From Pectinatus haikarae (GTDB taxonomy: Bacteria; Bacillota; Negativicutes; Selenomonadales; Selenomonadaceae), in assembly GCF_015732185.1 (NCBI RefSeq), contig NZ_WIQM01000014.1, positions 62,001 to 126,000 of the forward strand: a stretch of DNA of 64,000 nt. The letters are read 5' to 3'. The notes under the pieces were generated by a model that saw only the letters and a list, made by a program, of their open reading frames with translations, was not told where the DNA came from and made no database searches. How positions within the stretch are numbered: position 1 is the stretch's first letter; the number at the start of each line of letters is the position of its first letter. Of this stretch, positions 8,621-17,617 are shown one piece after another. The translations under genes were made by a program, and so were the position numbers.

Positions 8621-10138
8621 TTATATTAGGATATTTTGTTTTATTATTCTTATATTTTCACGGATTTCCTGTACTTTATGATTGATTATGCTTTCATCCG
8701 GCATATTTTCTTCTATAGCTGTCAGATATGCTGTCGGCAGAAAAGATATGAGCCGTCTTTTTTTTTCTCCAGCATTATCCGGTAAAGATGCACCGCTGAT
8801 AACAAAATCATAACATTTTGCCAATTCATCAGCACTTTCACGTGAAGCATTATCATAATTTGCCGCAAGTAAAAAATCTTTTGTCAAATTTCGTTCTGTC
8901 CGTATATTATATTTTTTCAATAAAATTTGCCTGTAATATAAACTGATTTGGTCCGGCATATATGAATATAAAGTATTCAATATAAATTGAAGCTTCACGC
9001 TGTCATCTTTATAAATGCTGTATAATATATTTACTTTCTCTGTAACACTTTCATGCCGTATAAGCTTATATATTTTAAGCAAATTTTTCTCATTGAGCCC
9101 GCCTTCATCTATTATAGTCTTATGATGCTTTATTGCTGTTATCTTGTCACCCTTCAGCTCAGCTATAAAAGCCAGACAATTGTATATATATAATTTTTTC
9201 CCTTCTACTGTACTGGCATTAAATCCTTCTTTAGTCATATTGGCAAGCACCTCTTCAAAAAGTTCCTCTGCCTCATCATATTTTTTTAAACTATATGCAT
9301 AGTCAGCTTTATAAAAAAGGATCTCACTGCTGCCTGGAAATTCTACCAAAGCCTTGTTAATAAGAAAAAAAGTTTTTTTCTTATCTTTTTTATAATTAAG
9401 AACAATTTCTATAAGCCGCGAATAAATATATAATCGCATACCGACTGCGTCATTTCTGCTTTGCAAGAACTTTTCGCAGCATAAAACAGCTCGATCATAG
9501 TCCTGCATAGCAGCATAGCATTCGGCAAAGTAAATATAATGCGTAGTGCGCAAACCATTTTCTCTAATATCTTTTTTAAGCAGGAATAAATTTCGCTTCA
9601 ATTTTTCCTTGGCCATCTTGCCGGCATAGCCTGTATGCAAAATATATACATCAGCATCCATAAAAGCAGCATCAATCTTTTTCCCGCTTTTATTCACTAA
9701 ATGTTCATGTACTGCACCTTCGTATCTGATAGATGAAAGGTTGCGGAAAGCACGTATATTAAAAAAACTGCTCTGTACATTACCATCATCATCAATATTT
9801 TTTATCTGGCACAAAAGGGCCTCAATATTATTGCCTGCGGCATACAGATATTTTTTTAGGCAATCAATAGTTTCATCAGGAAAGTATTCATCAGCATCAA
9901 GAAATAATATCCAATCTCCTGCTGCCTTTGACAATGCATAATTTTTCGCAGCAGAAAAATCATACTGCCATGAAAAATCATATACTTCAGCATCGGCAGC
10001 AAATGCAATATTTTTTGTCCGATCATTAGAACCTGTATCGACAATAATTATTTCATCAGCTATTTTTTTCATGCAGCCAAGCCATCTTGGCAAATTTTTT
10101 TCTTCATTTTTTACTATAGAACATGCTGTTATTTTCAT
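8621..10138 (-). CDS. GT2 glycosyltransferase with C-terminal TPR region
   Basis: The product is 505 aa. Residues 1-200 are a family 2 GT-A domain of the SVKNE type: ITACSIVKNEEKNLPRWL, IIVDTGSNDRT at about 31-41, and the DAD metal motif at 81-83 in WILFLDADEYF. A YEGAVHEHL segment and HTGY follow, as in WaaE/SunS-like enzymes. TPR-like helices fill the remainder. It likely acts in the cytoplasm on a protein or lipid-linked acceptor. It lies 10 nt after the tandem GT2 gene and 15 nt before the double GT41 gene, so all three are probably co-transcribed. Sugar and acceptor are unknown. Confidence 0.85.
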   Translation of the reverse strand: MKITACSIVKNEEKNLPRWLGCMKKIADEIIIVDTGSNDRTKNIAFAADAEVYDFSWQYDFSAAKNYALSKAAGDWILFLDADEYFPDETIDCLKKYLYAAGNNIEALLCQIKNIDDDGNVQSSFFNIRAFRNLSSIRYEGAVHEHLVNKSGKKIDAAFMDADVYILHTGYAGKMAKEKLKRNLFLLKKDIRENGLRTTHYIYFAECYAAMQDYDRAVLCCEKFLQSRNDAVGMRLYIYSRLIEIVLNYKKDKKKTFFLINKALVEFPGSSEILFYKADYAYSLKKYDEAEELFEEVLANMTKEGFNASTVEGKKLYIYNCLAFIAELKGDKITAIKHHKTIIDEGGLNEKNLLKIYKLIRHESVTEKVNILYSIYKDDSVKLQFILNTLYSYMPDQISLYYRQILLKKYNIRTERNLTKDFLLAANYDNASRESADELAKCYDFVISGASLPDNAGEKKRRLISFLPTAYLTAIEENMPDESIINHKVQEIRENIRIIKQNILI

Positions 10139-10148
10139 ATTTTACCAG

Positions 10149-12443
10149 TCATTCCAACTTAAATTTTTTCTTGGTCTGATTCAATACGGTTTTATATGCC
10201 TGCGGCAATAGTGCAGCTGTCCGTTCGTAGTTTTTACTGGGATTGTCTTCTAGTGATGCAAGCATAAGTTTTTTGTATAGTTCGGATAAATCTGCTGCGA
10301 GATCTGCTGCTAAATCAGAATACTTTTTTTGCCCCCAAAGCGTAAGTTCCCAATCTGTTTCTCCGCCTGCATAATGCAGAAAAATTTCTCCCTTATCATA
10401 CTTTTTCAGCATTGATACGAGCCAATTGCGCTGTTTTTCGTTTTCGGCACAGAAATTATCCCAAAATTTTATTATCAATCTTTTAGGCCGATGTCTAAGC
10501 AGATTATATATTTTTACAAAATATTTTTCATCACAGTTCTTTTTATGCAATGCTCTGGTAAAATAATTTATTGCAGATGGCATATCTCCTTTTATCCGGG
10601 CCAAAGTACCGGCAGTACTATAAACAGCACTTTCTAAATGAGGCATAAGAGACATTGTTGCCTTTTTTTCACCTGTGCGCCATGCCGTAAAAGTTTTGTT
10701 CAAATACTCTTCAGCCTGTACATATTTTTTTTGCCGCAGTAAGAAAAAACATTTCATAAATAGAAATTCCGGCAAATCGGGGAATCTTGCAACTGCCAGA
10801 TCAATTGCCGCTAAAACTTCATCATTTGTATGTCCGGAAAGAGAAAGTGCATCAATAAGACGTGTATAGATGCTTGTCTCCGCACCAATCATCGTTATTC
10901 CACTGTCAATAAATTTTTTACTATAGTATGCTGTTTTAGCATAATCATTAAGACTGTAATAGCAATCAGCAAGATAAGAGTAATATTCCGGACGTTCACC
11001 ATTTTTTTCTATTTCTTTTTGAACTAGTGCTAAATTACGCAACGCCTTTTTTTTCATTATAGAAGATGAATAACCCGTATGCAAAATATACACGTCATCC
11101 GGTAAAACAGTCATGCCAATTTGTTTTCCGTCGTTGCGACGCAGAGATTCATGTATTCTACCCGCATAGTAAATGCTGTCTAGATTGCGAAAAACTCTTA
11201 ATTGATAAAAACTGCTTATAAATTCATTATTTTTATCGGCATCTATATTTATTAATTTGCATATTAAAGCATCAGTATTATCATCAGTATTATATTTTTT
11301 TATATAGGTGATTAAATTTTTGCCTGCTTTTTGCGGGAAATATTCATCAGCATCAAGAAAAATTATCCATTTCCCCTGCGCTGCGGATAATGCATAATTT
11401 TTCGCGGCGGAAAAATCATCACACCATTTAAAATCACAAATTTTAGCTCCCGCTTTTTCGGCAGCAGCGCGGGTATTATCCTGCGACCCTGTATCAACTA
11501 AAATAATTTCATCTGCTATAGGACGGATATGTTCTAAATACTGCCCTATATTTTTTTCTTCGTTTTTAACAATAATGCATGCGGAAATAAAGACATCTTT
11601 TTTACTCACTGCTGAAGTTTTTACAAATTGCCCATTTATTAATTCTATGCCATATTGCGATAAAACATATATTATCTCTTTGTTACTTTTTCCGCTTAAT
11701 CGCATAGCAGAAACAAGTGTATGATAAACTTGACTTTCTCCACCTAAGGCTGTTAAACCTGATTCAATAAATTTACGTGCAAATTCAGCGGCTTTTTCAT
11801 ATACTCCTAATCCATAATAGCAGTCCGCCAGTGCAGAATAATAACGAGAATTATCCCCATTCATACGAATATCGCGGCACATAAGCTGCAGATTGCGCCG
11901 CAACTTTTTTTCAACATTTTGTTCTGTATATCCCGTATGGTATACCTGTATATCGGGCATGGCAGCCATATTTGTTATCTCTTTATCATAATAAAAAAGC
12001 TGTTCATGGATAAGACCTTTATAACGCAGCCCTTGTTCATTCCTGAAACCTCTCACCATATAAATAGGGTCAGACAATTTTCCTTTTTCATCTTTATTTA
12101 TCAGCTGACACATAAATATCTTTATCCCTGGTTCAATAGCTGCAATATTTTTCCTGACATTTTTAATTGAGGTTTCATCAAAATATTCGTCTGCATCAAG
12201 AAACAATATCCAGTCTCCCGATGCTTTATCTATGGCATAATTCTTCGCTGCAGCAAAATCATCCTGCCATCTGAAATCATAAACTGCCGCATCTGAGCTG
12301 GCGGCTATATTTTTCGTATCATCGTCAGATCCCGTATCTACGATTATCATTTCATCAGCAATCTGCCGCATGCAATTAAGCCAACGCGGCAGATTACGTT
12401 CCTCATTTTTCACGATCACACATGCGGATATTTTCATTTTCAT
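10149..12443 (-). CDS. Tandem GT2 protein: GT2-TPR-GT2-TPR
   Basis: The product is 764 aa from ATG 12443, which has AAAGGA 5 nt upstream. GT2 domain 1 starts at residue 4 (KISACVIVKNEERNLPRW, DAD at 83-85). A TPR linker spans about 195-275. GT2 domain 2 starts at residue 286 (ISACIIVKNEEKNI, DAD at 364-366). TPR helices then continue to the C-terminus. Both catalytic domains keep DTGS and DAD, so both should be active. The frame stays open upstream to a TTG at 12668 and there encodes the TPR tail of another module. I treat that part as a decayed remnant, but an N-terminally extended 839-aa product cannot be excluded. Confidence 0.82.
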   Translation of the reverse strand: MKMKISACVIVKNEERNLPRWLNCMRQIADEMIIVDTGSDDDTKNIAASSDAAVYDFRWQDDFAAAKNYAIDKASGDWILFLDADEYFDETSIKNVRKNIAAIEPGIKIFMCQLINKDEKGKLSDPIYMVRGFRNEQGLRYKGLIHEQLFYYDKEITNMAAMPDIQVYHTGYTEQNVEKKLRRNLQLMCRDIRMNGDNSRYYSALADCYYGLGVYEKAAEFARKFIESGLTALGGESQVYHTLVSAMRLSGKSNKEIIYVLSQYGIELINGQFVKTSAVSKKDVFISACIIVKNEEKNIGQYLEHIRPIADEIILVDTGSQDNTRAAAEKAGAKICDFKWCDDFSAAKNYALSAAQGKWIIFLDADEYFPQKAGKNLITYIKKYNTDDNTDALICKLINIDADKNNEFISSFYQLRVFRNLDSIYYAGRIHESLRRNDGKQIGMTVLPDDVYILHTGYSSSIMKKKALRNLALVQKEIEKNGERPEYYSYLADCYYSLNDYAKTAYYSKKFIDSGITMIGAETSIYTRLIDALSLSGHTNDEVLAAIDLAVARFPDLPEFLFMKCFFLLRQKKYVQAEEYLNKTFTAWRTGEKKATMSLMPHLESAVYSTAGTLARIKGDMPSAINYFTRALHKKNCDEKYFVKIYNLLRHRPKRLIIKFWDNFCAENEKQRNWLVSMLKKYDKGEIFLHYAGGETDWELTLWGQKKYSDLAADLAADLSELYKKLMLASLEDNPSKNYERTAALLPQAYKTVLNQTKKKFKLE

Positions 12444-12741
12444 TTTTCCTTTTTTACTTGCAATATCAGCAGCCATACGATAAGCTGCTTTTGCCAGATT
12501 TCGCATCAGTGACAATGGATCATTATTATGCCGCCATAGGAAGAACCCTTTATATAGAGTTTTTTCCGCTGCTTCATAATTATTCTCAGAAATATATATG
12601 GCAGTTTTAAAAAACCAAAAGTCAGGTATTGCTGGCATTCTTTTTATCACCAGATCAATAGCTGCCAATTGATACAGTGAAACATTGCGGCAGATTACCC
12701 TTCTCGTCTTTTACAATCACACATGTTGATATTTTTACCAT
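12444..12741 (-). pseudogene. Remnant of a GT2-TPR gene with internal deletion and frame break
   Basis: ATG 12741 overlaps the stop of the preceding gene (ATGGTAA) and begins MVKISTCVIVKDEKGNLPQC, clearly the first 20 residues of a GT2 module like its neighbours. The frame then stops after 28 codons at about 12658. In another frame, from about 12690, the sequence encodes AAIDLVIKRMPAIPDFWF and on to the next gene's start. This is the C-terminal TPR tail of a GT2-TPR module (compare AAIDLAVARFPDLPEFLF in the downstream gene). So most of one catalytic domain has been lost, joining head to tail out of frame. Confidence 0.7.
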
Positions 12742-15700
12742 TTGCCAATTTGTCTTTCTTCGATCCACTTCAAGTAAGCTTTAACCTCTTCTAAACGATA
12801 GTTATCTGCCAATGATTTTTTAAAAAATTGTTCTGCCTCAGCAAATTCTTTATTGTAATATAAGCATTGAGCCATTCTGAATAAGTATTCCTCACCTGGC
12901 AGGTCTTCTTCTTTTATCAATTTAAGCAAAAAGATATGTAATTCCTGCCATTTTTCGGAATTATAAAGTATATCCGCAACTTTTACAAGAATTTCTCTGG
13001 GGAACGCTACAGCCATTGCTACATATTTTTGATAAATATCATCTTCCGTTCGTGATATTACCACGGGCAGTAATGTCAAATAAGCATCATAGTCATCATT
13101 TCCCTGCAGCTCGTTCTGATTATAATAAGCACATAAGCAATTCCAAATTTTCTCGGGTAAAATCTGCTGATATTTTGCCGGCAATTCACCCATATTCAAC
13201 AGGGAAATAACCAGCAACTGTATTCTTTCTACTGTACGTGCCAATAATTCTTCAAAGGCTTTTTCTTTATCATTACTCATAAGTATATTCCATGCTTTCC
13301 AATTTTCTGAATAAATGCCGTGTTTTTCGTACAAAATCTGATTGTAATAAGCAAACAGCTTCATATTGCCTGCCATGAAAGACTGGTCACTAATAAACAA
13401 CATATCTTTTATTGTATTATTGTAATACTTCCCAACCAATCCAAAAGCTTTTTCATTCTCCATTTCATTTACTAATTTTATCAAAAGCCGCAGAGCCATA
13501 TAATTGTATCTATAGCCGCTCAATGACTTATCAAGGCAGACAAACGTTTCTTCTTTATTATTTTCTTTCCAAAATATATATGCCAGATATCGATATACTT
13601 CCGGCACAATTGCTGTAAAATTATCCGTAAAAATTTCTTCGGGCCTATCCTGCATATCAAGTGCTGTCTGCAAATATTTTTTTGCTGTATCATAGTTTTT
13701 CAAAAGAAAGTTCAGTGCACCAAACTGTGCAGGAAACTCAGGCTGCTGAGGAAATTTTTCGCATGCTGTTTTTACGAGTGGAAAAACATCCTGTTTATGC
13801 GCTCTGCCTTTTATCATCACATCGATCAAATTAAAATAGATATCACTTTCATTACCCGCAGAACAAAGCCCTGTCCGCAAATGCTTATTATAATAAAAAA
13901 TTGCTTTTTCATAATCATCAAATGCAGCGTAGCAGTCAGCCAGATATTTGTAATAGTATATATTTTCACCATTATGTTTTATATCATCCAGCATAATATC
14001 TAAATTACGTTTCATTTTTTCAGTACAGATCTTTTCAGAATATCCGGTATGATAAATCAGCATATCTTTCCGTGAAATGTTTTGCAGGGAACCATCCTTT
14101 TTCCAAAGCTGCTCATGTATTTTCCCTTTATAGAATATTTTTCTACTATTAATGAATATGCGTGTCTGAAAAAAACTATTTATTTCAGCGTTGTTATTAT
14201 CAGTGTCTATATTTATCATCTTACAGGTGACAGTATCAATCATGTCTCCGAGATTTTCAAGAATATATTTCAGATGCCTGACTGTGTTTTCAGAAAAATA
14301 CTCATCCGCATCAAGAAACACTATCCATTTTCCCTGTGCTTTATCAAGAGCATAATTTTTAGCCGCAGCAAAATCATTTTGCCATGTGTAAGGATAAACT
14401 GCAACATCAGAGTCTTTCAGGATGTCAATAGTCGAATCCTCACAGCCGGTATCAATTACTATTATCTCATCGCTGAAAAGCTTCACACAATTAAGCCAGG
14501 TTTTGATTTCTTTCTCGTTATTTTTTACGATAACACATGCGGATATAAATAATTCTTTTTTAGCCCGCTGTATCTCAGACATATATTTATCTATCTGAAT
14601 TTGATCCGCAGCAAAGGCTGTACTGGTCATACCGATATGTTTATTTTTCATATAAATACTTTTTGCTTGTAAAAATTTATTTTCTGCCTGAATATATTTA
14701 TTCTGCTGAAAATAAATATATCCGGCAAACGCGTAAAAATCAGCTATATCAGGAAATTTTTCGATCGCACTATCTATGACTTTCTTTATCTGCATGAACG
14801 GTTTTTTCAAAATAAACAGTGCATTTATATAATTGCGCCATACACTGCTTTCCATATTTATAACCTTATATCTATCCTGAGAAAAATAGTGCTCCGTACA
14901 AAAAACGGCTTTCTCAAAATCTTCCATTCCGTAATAACAGTCTGCCAAATAATGCCAGGGAATTGGTTCTTTTTCATCATATTTTTGGTTCAAAAGCAAT
15001 TTGAGATTTCGTTCAGCCTTTTCTTTTCTCAAATTTGCGGAGTAACCGGTGTGATAGATGCATAGGCTATCATTTTGCCTCACTGTGAGATCAGTTTTGC
15101 TGTTGCGAAGCTGTTCATGTATTTTACCATGGTACCTCAAATGAGAGAGATTGCGGAAAATACATAAATCACAAAACCTGTTTATCTCATTGCCGGTACT
15201 TTTTTCTATATTTACTTTTACACACATAATCGCATCCGGTATTACAGAGGATATTTCCTCCTGTGCTATGATCATATGCAGTTTGCTTGCGGTATCTGTA
15301 AAATATTCATCTGCATCAAGAAAGACGATCCAGTCCCCATTTGCCTTATCTACAGCAAAATTTTTAGCTGCAGCAAAATCATCCTGCCATTTATAATGAT
15401 ATGGTGTCACTGCCATATCGCTCAAAAGAGAAAGTGTATTATCTGTTGACCCGGTATCTACAACAATTTGCTCATCGGTGTATTTTCTAATATTATCGAG
15501 ATAATACTGAATGTTTTTTTCTTCATTTTTAACAATTACGCAAGCCGATATGCGTATTTTGGCAGCCAAAGCGATGACGTTCTGCCACTTTCGCAGAGAA
15601 ATCTTCGCTATATCATAATTATCATTTTCAAATAAAGATCTCTCTTTTCCCCTATATGTTTTTTTCAGTATAAATGCTCTCTTCATAAATTTTACAGCTT

Positions 15701-16004
15701 TTACAAATTCATATTCTGCTGCTAAAATATTGGCATATTCTGCTGTAAAATCCGGTAATTCTGGAAAATCCCGTATAGCTGCTTCTATAGCCCTTTTTAT
15801 AAAAACTGCATCCGTATTTTCTTTTTCCAATAAATTTATAAGCAATCGATATGGTCTGCTTTGAGGCGCAGCAGATACACTTTGAACAGTGATATCTTCT
15901 ATTAACTTTTTTAAAATTTTCTTTTTTTCATCTTCCATATAAAGCATTTCCATACATTTATCCCAAAAGTCATCAGTTTTTTCGGCATCATTTTTTTTAT
16001 GCAA
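12735..16004 (-). CDS. Tandem GT2 protein with TPR regions, first gene of the island
   Basis: The product is up to 1089 aa. A TPR-like N-terminal segment (about 60-120) precedes GT2 domain 1 from residue 150 (RISACVIVKNEEKNIQYY, VVDTGSTDNT, DAD at 230-232). TPR helices follow at 345-450. GT2 domain 2 starts at 486 (FISACVIVKNNEKEI, VIDTGCEDST, DAD at 565-567), then a long TPR region runs to the end. The start is uncertain: TTG 16004 has no clear ribosome site, and ATG codons at residues 18, 20 and 23 are alternatives. It sits just after the flagellin terminator and leads the operon of modifying enzymes. No clear promoter was found, so read-through from flagellin is possible. Confidence 0.83.
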   Translation of the reverse strand: MHKKNDAEKTDDFWDKCMEMLYMEDEKKKILKKLIEDITVQSVSAAPQSRPYRLLINLLEKENTDAVFIKRAIEAAIRDFPELPDFTAEYANILAAEYEFVKAVKFMKRAFILKKTYRGKERSLFENDNYDIAKISLRKWQNVIALAAKIRISACVIVKNEEKNIQYYLDNIRKYTDEQIVVDTGSTDNTLSLLSDMAVTPYHYKWQDDFAAAKNFAVDKANGDWIVFLDADEYFTDTASKLHMIIAQEEISSVIPDAIMCVKVNIEKSTGNEINRFCDLCIFRNLSHLRYHGKIHEQLRNSKTDLTVRQNDSLCIYHTGYSANLRKEKAERNLKLLLNQKYDEKEPIPWHYLADCYYGMEDFEKAVFCTEHYFSQDRYKVINMESSVWRNYINALFILKKPFMQIKKVIDSAIEKFPDIADFYAFAGYIYFQQNKYIQAENKFLQAKSIYMKNKHIGMTSTAFAADQIQIDKYMSEIQRAKKELFISACVIVKNNEKEIKTWLNCVKLFSDEIIVIDTGCEDSTIDILKDSDVAVYPYTWQNDFAAAKNYALDKAQGKWIVFLDADEYFSENTVRHLKYILENLGDMIDTVTCKMINIDTDNNNAEINSFFQTRIFINSRKIFYKGKIHEQLWKKDGSLQNISRKDMLIYHTGYSEKICTEKMKRNLDIMLDDIKHNGENIYYYKYLADCYAAFDDYEKAIFYYNKHLRTGLCSAGNESDIYFNLIDVMIKGRAHKQDVFPLVKTACEKFPQQPEFPAQFGALNFLLKNYDTAKKYLQTALDMQDRPEEIFTDNFTAIVPEVYRYLAYIFWKENNKEETFVCLDKSLSGYRYNYMALRLLIKLVNEMENEKAFGLVGKYYNNTIKDMLFISDQSFMAGNMKLFAYYNQILYEKHGIYSENWKAWNILMSNDKEKAFEELLARTVERIQLLVISLLNMGELPAKYQQILPEKIWNCLCAYYNQNELQGNDDYDAYLTLLPVVISRTEDDIYQKYVAMAVAFPREILVKVADILYNSEKWQELHIFLLKLIKEEDLPGEEYLFRMAQCLYYNKEFAEAEQFFKKSLADNYRLEEVKAYLKWIEERQIGKW

Positions 16005-16021
16005 AATATATCAGATCCATT

Positions 16022-16075
16022 CTTAATTTTATATCTAAGTCTAAAAATATTTTTAGACTTAGATATAAAATTAAG
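16022..16075. repeat. Perfect 54-bp palindrome
   Basis: The two 27-bp arms, meeting at 16048/16049, are exact reverse complements with no spacer; the left arm begins CTTAATTTTATATC and the right arm ends GATATAAAATTAAG. It lies between the flagellin terminator and the first glycosyltransferase gene and shares its last five bases with the terminator palindrome. It could extrude as a cruciform, fold into a 27-bp RNA hairpin on either strand, or be a protein-binding site. Confidence 0.8.
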
Positions 16076-16100
16076 GCGGATGTAATTACATCCGCCTTAA
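16071..16100 (-). terminator. Flagellin gene terminator
   Basis: A perfect 30-bp palindrome with a GC-rich core (GGCGGATG...CATCCGCC) lies 32 nt after the flagellin stop. On the minus strand it is followed by TTAATTTTAT, giving a strong intrinsic terminator. It would separate high flagellin expression from the glycosyltransferase genes downstream. Confidence 0.85.
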
Positions 16101-16132
16101 CGAAGCCAGATAACCAAATATCTGTGCAACTA

Positions 16133-17473
16133 TTATTGCAGTAACTGCAATATATTCTGGCTGCTCTGATTAGCCTGTGCGAGCATAGCCTGTGAAGCCT
16201 GCATAAGAACATTGTTCTTGGTGTATTCGGTCATTTCTTTTGCCATGTCAGCATCGCGAATAGTGGATTCAGAAGCCTGAACATTTTCGCTCTGTGTCGT
16301 CAAGTTATCCTGCGTGTAATCCAAACGGCTTTCAACAGAACCTATTTTTGTCTGTTCTTTGAGAGCTTTCTGCACTGCATTATCAAGTACATTGATAGAC
16401 GCATTAGCATTAGCACGAGTAGTGATATCAAGATTCTGGACACTGCCGTCAGTGGATACGCCCTGCAGACCAAGAGCCTGTGCACGCATGTCACTGAGTC
16501 CGACACGGATAGACTGATTAGCTTTTGTGCCGATCTGCATAGTTACAGCATTATCATTTGATTTATCCTGTGCGCTGATCTGTTCGCTCCATGAGTCAAG
16601 CTTGGAGTTTACAGATTTTTTAACATTGCCGTCTGTACCGGTTATGCTGATGGTGAAACCGGCAATATTACCGCCAACCCCCATGCTGCTTGAAGAAATT
16701 GACAATACGGACGTACCGTCAGCGGTATGCATCATGAGATTTTCAGCAGTTGTGCCGATCGTACTAGCAGCGTAGGAATTACCGAAAGATACGCCCTTAG
16801 CAAAATCACCATAGCCAGTCGCACTGGTAACACTTTTAAATACATCTTCAAGACTGCTGCTGCCGACCGAGAAGCTGGTTGTCATCGTTTTGCCGTTGAC
16901 AACATAAGAAATAGAAACAGTATCTTTTTCTAAAATATTTAAAGAATTACCATTACGGTCTTTTAAACCTGTTAATCCAGAAGTAAAAGTAGTTGTCTTA
17001 TCAAGGCTTTCATTACTGTATGTTACAGTAGCGCCTGTAGTCTGTTTGTTCATAGAACCATCAACGAGGAGCTTGCCGTTATAGGAAGCATTGGCATTGT
17101 CGTTGATCTGATCTATAGCCTGATTCATATAATCCTGAATGGTATTGCGGTCAAAAGTGGTGTTGGTATCATTAGCGGCATCAAGGACTTTTTCCTTTAA
17201 TGTTTTTAAAATATCAACTGTGGAAGAAACAGAACCTTCTGCTGTCTTCAGCATGTTCTGACCGTTTTTGGCATTCTGATTATCCTGATCCAAGGAACGG
17301 ATCTGAGTACGCATACGTTCAGAAATAGCATAACCTGCCGGATTATCAGCAGCGCTGTTGATCTTCATACCAGAAGATACTTTTTGCAGACTCTTTGACA
17401 AAGCACTGCTGTTTTTACCCATTATATTCAGCGTATTGATAGCTGACATATTATTTTTTACTACTAATCCCAT
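16133..17473 (-). CDS. fliC: Flagellin
   Basis: The product is 446 aa. The N-terminal D0/D1 part (INTLNIMGKNSSALSKSLQK, SSGMKINSAADNPAGYAISE) and C-terminal D1/D0 part (ESTIRDADMAKEMTEYTK, ending SQNILQLLQ) are conserved flagellin; residues of about 145-330 are the variable, Ser/Thr-rich surface domain. It forms the filament after FliS-assisted export. GGAGGAA lies 9 nt before the ATG. A sigma-28 promoter and a CsrA-type hairpin lie in the leader. The glycosyltransferase island directly downstream makes this the likely glycan acceptor, through its surface-exposed Ser/Thr residues. Confidence 0.97.
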   Translation of the reverse strand: MGLVVKNNMSAINTLNIMGKNSSALSKSLQKVSSGMKINSAADNPAGYAISERMRTQIRSLDQDNQNAKNGQNMLKTAEGSVSSTVDILKTLKEKVLDAANDTNTTFDRNTIQDYMNQAIDQINDNANASYNGKLLVDGSMNKQTTGATVTYSNESLDKTTTFTSGLTGLKDRNGNSLNILEKDTVSISYVVNGKTMTTSFSVGSSSLEDVFKSVTSATGYGDFAKGVSFGNSYAASTIGTTAENLMMHTADGTSVLSISSSSMGVGGNIAGFTISITGTDGNVKKSVNSKLDSWSEQISAQDKSNDNAVTMQIGTKANQSIRVGLSDMRAQALGLQGVSTDGSVQNLDITTRANANASINVLDNAVQKALKEQTKIGSVESRLDYTQDNLTTQSENVQASESTIRDADMAKEMTEYTKNNVLMQASQAMLAQANQSSQNILQLLQ

Positions 17474-17480
17474 AAGAAAA

Positions 17481-17527
17481 TTCCTCCATGATTTAAATTG
17501 TTTTTATACCGTTACATCCTCAACGGT
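17481..17527 (-). promoter_or_regulatory. CsrA-binding hairpin and GGA-containing Shine-Dalgarno in the flagellin leader
   Basis: The minus-strand RNA from 17527 to 17508 folds as ACCGTT-GAGGATGT-AACGGT: a 6-bp stem with AGGA in the loop, the classic CsrA target. A second GGA site is the Shine-Dalgarno itself (GGAGGAA, 17487-17481). The pair mirrors the two CsrA sites in the Bacillus subtilis hag leader, where CsrA blocks translation until FliW sequesters it. csrA and fliW are both about 4 kb upstream in the same cluster. Confidence 0.75.
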
Positions 17528-17590
17528 TTTATCTAAAAACCAGCTGCACTGCCGATCGCTCAGAACAACTGATTTCCGATTCTATTATTA

Positions 17591-17617
17591 TTATCGGTAA
17601 TATATAAAAAAACTTAA
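17591..17617 (-). promoter_or_regulatory. Sigma-28 promoter of flagellin
   Basis: TTAA-N15-ACCGATAA on the minus strand, close to the sigma-28 consensus TAAA-N15-GCCGATAA. It predicts a leader of about 110 nt. The -35 lies in the loop of an A/T hairpin that follows the fliT-like gene. Confidence 0.8.

Noticed and set aside
14082-14552. 156-codon open frame on the plus strand
   Set aside because: It is antisense to the tandem GT2 gene, whose catalytic motifs are clear; no ribosome site or family resemblance.
16005-16070. Own promoter for the glycosyltransferase island
   Set aside because: Several A+T-rich -10-like hexamers exist, but none has a convincing -35 and there is no sigma-28 element; left open.
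17508-17590. Riboswitch in the flagellin leader
   Set aside because: The leader shows only a short hairpin fitting CsrA binding; no conserved riboswitch core was seen.
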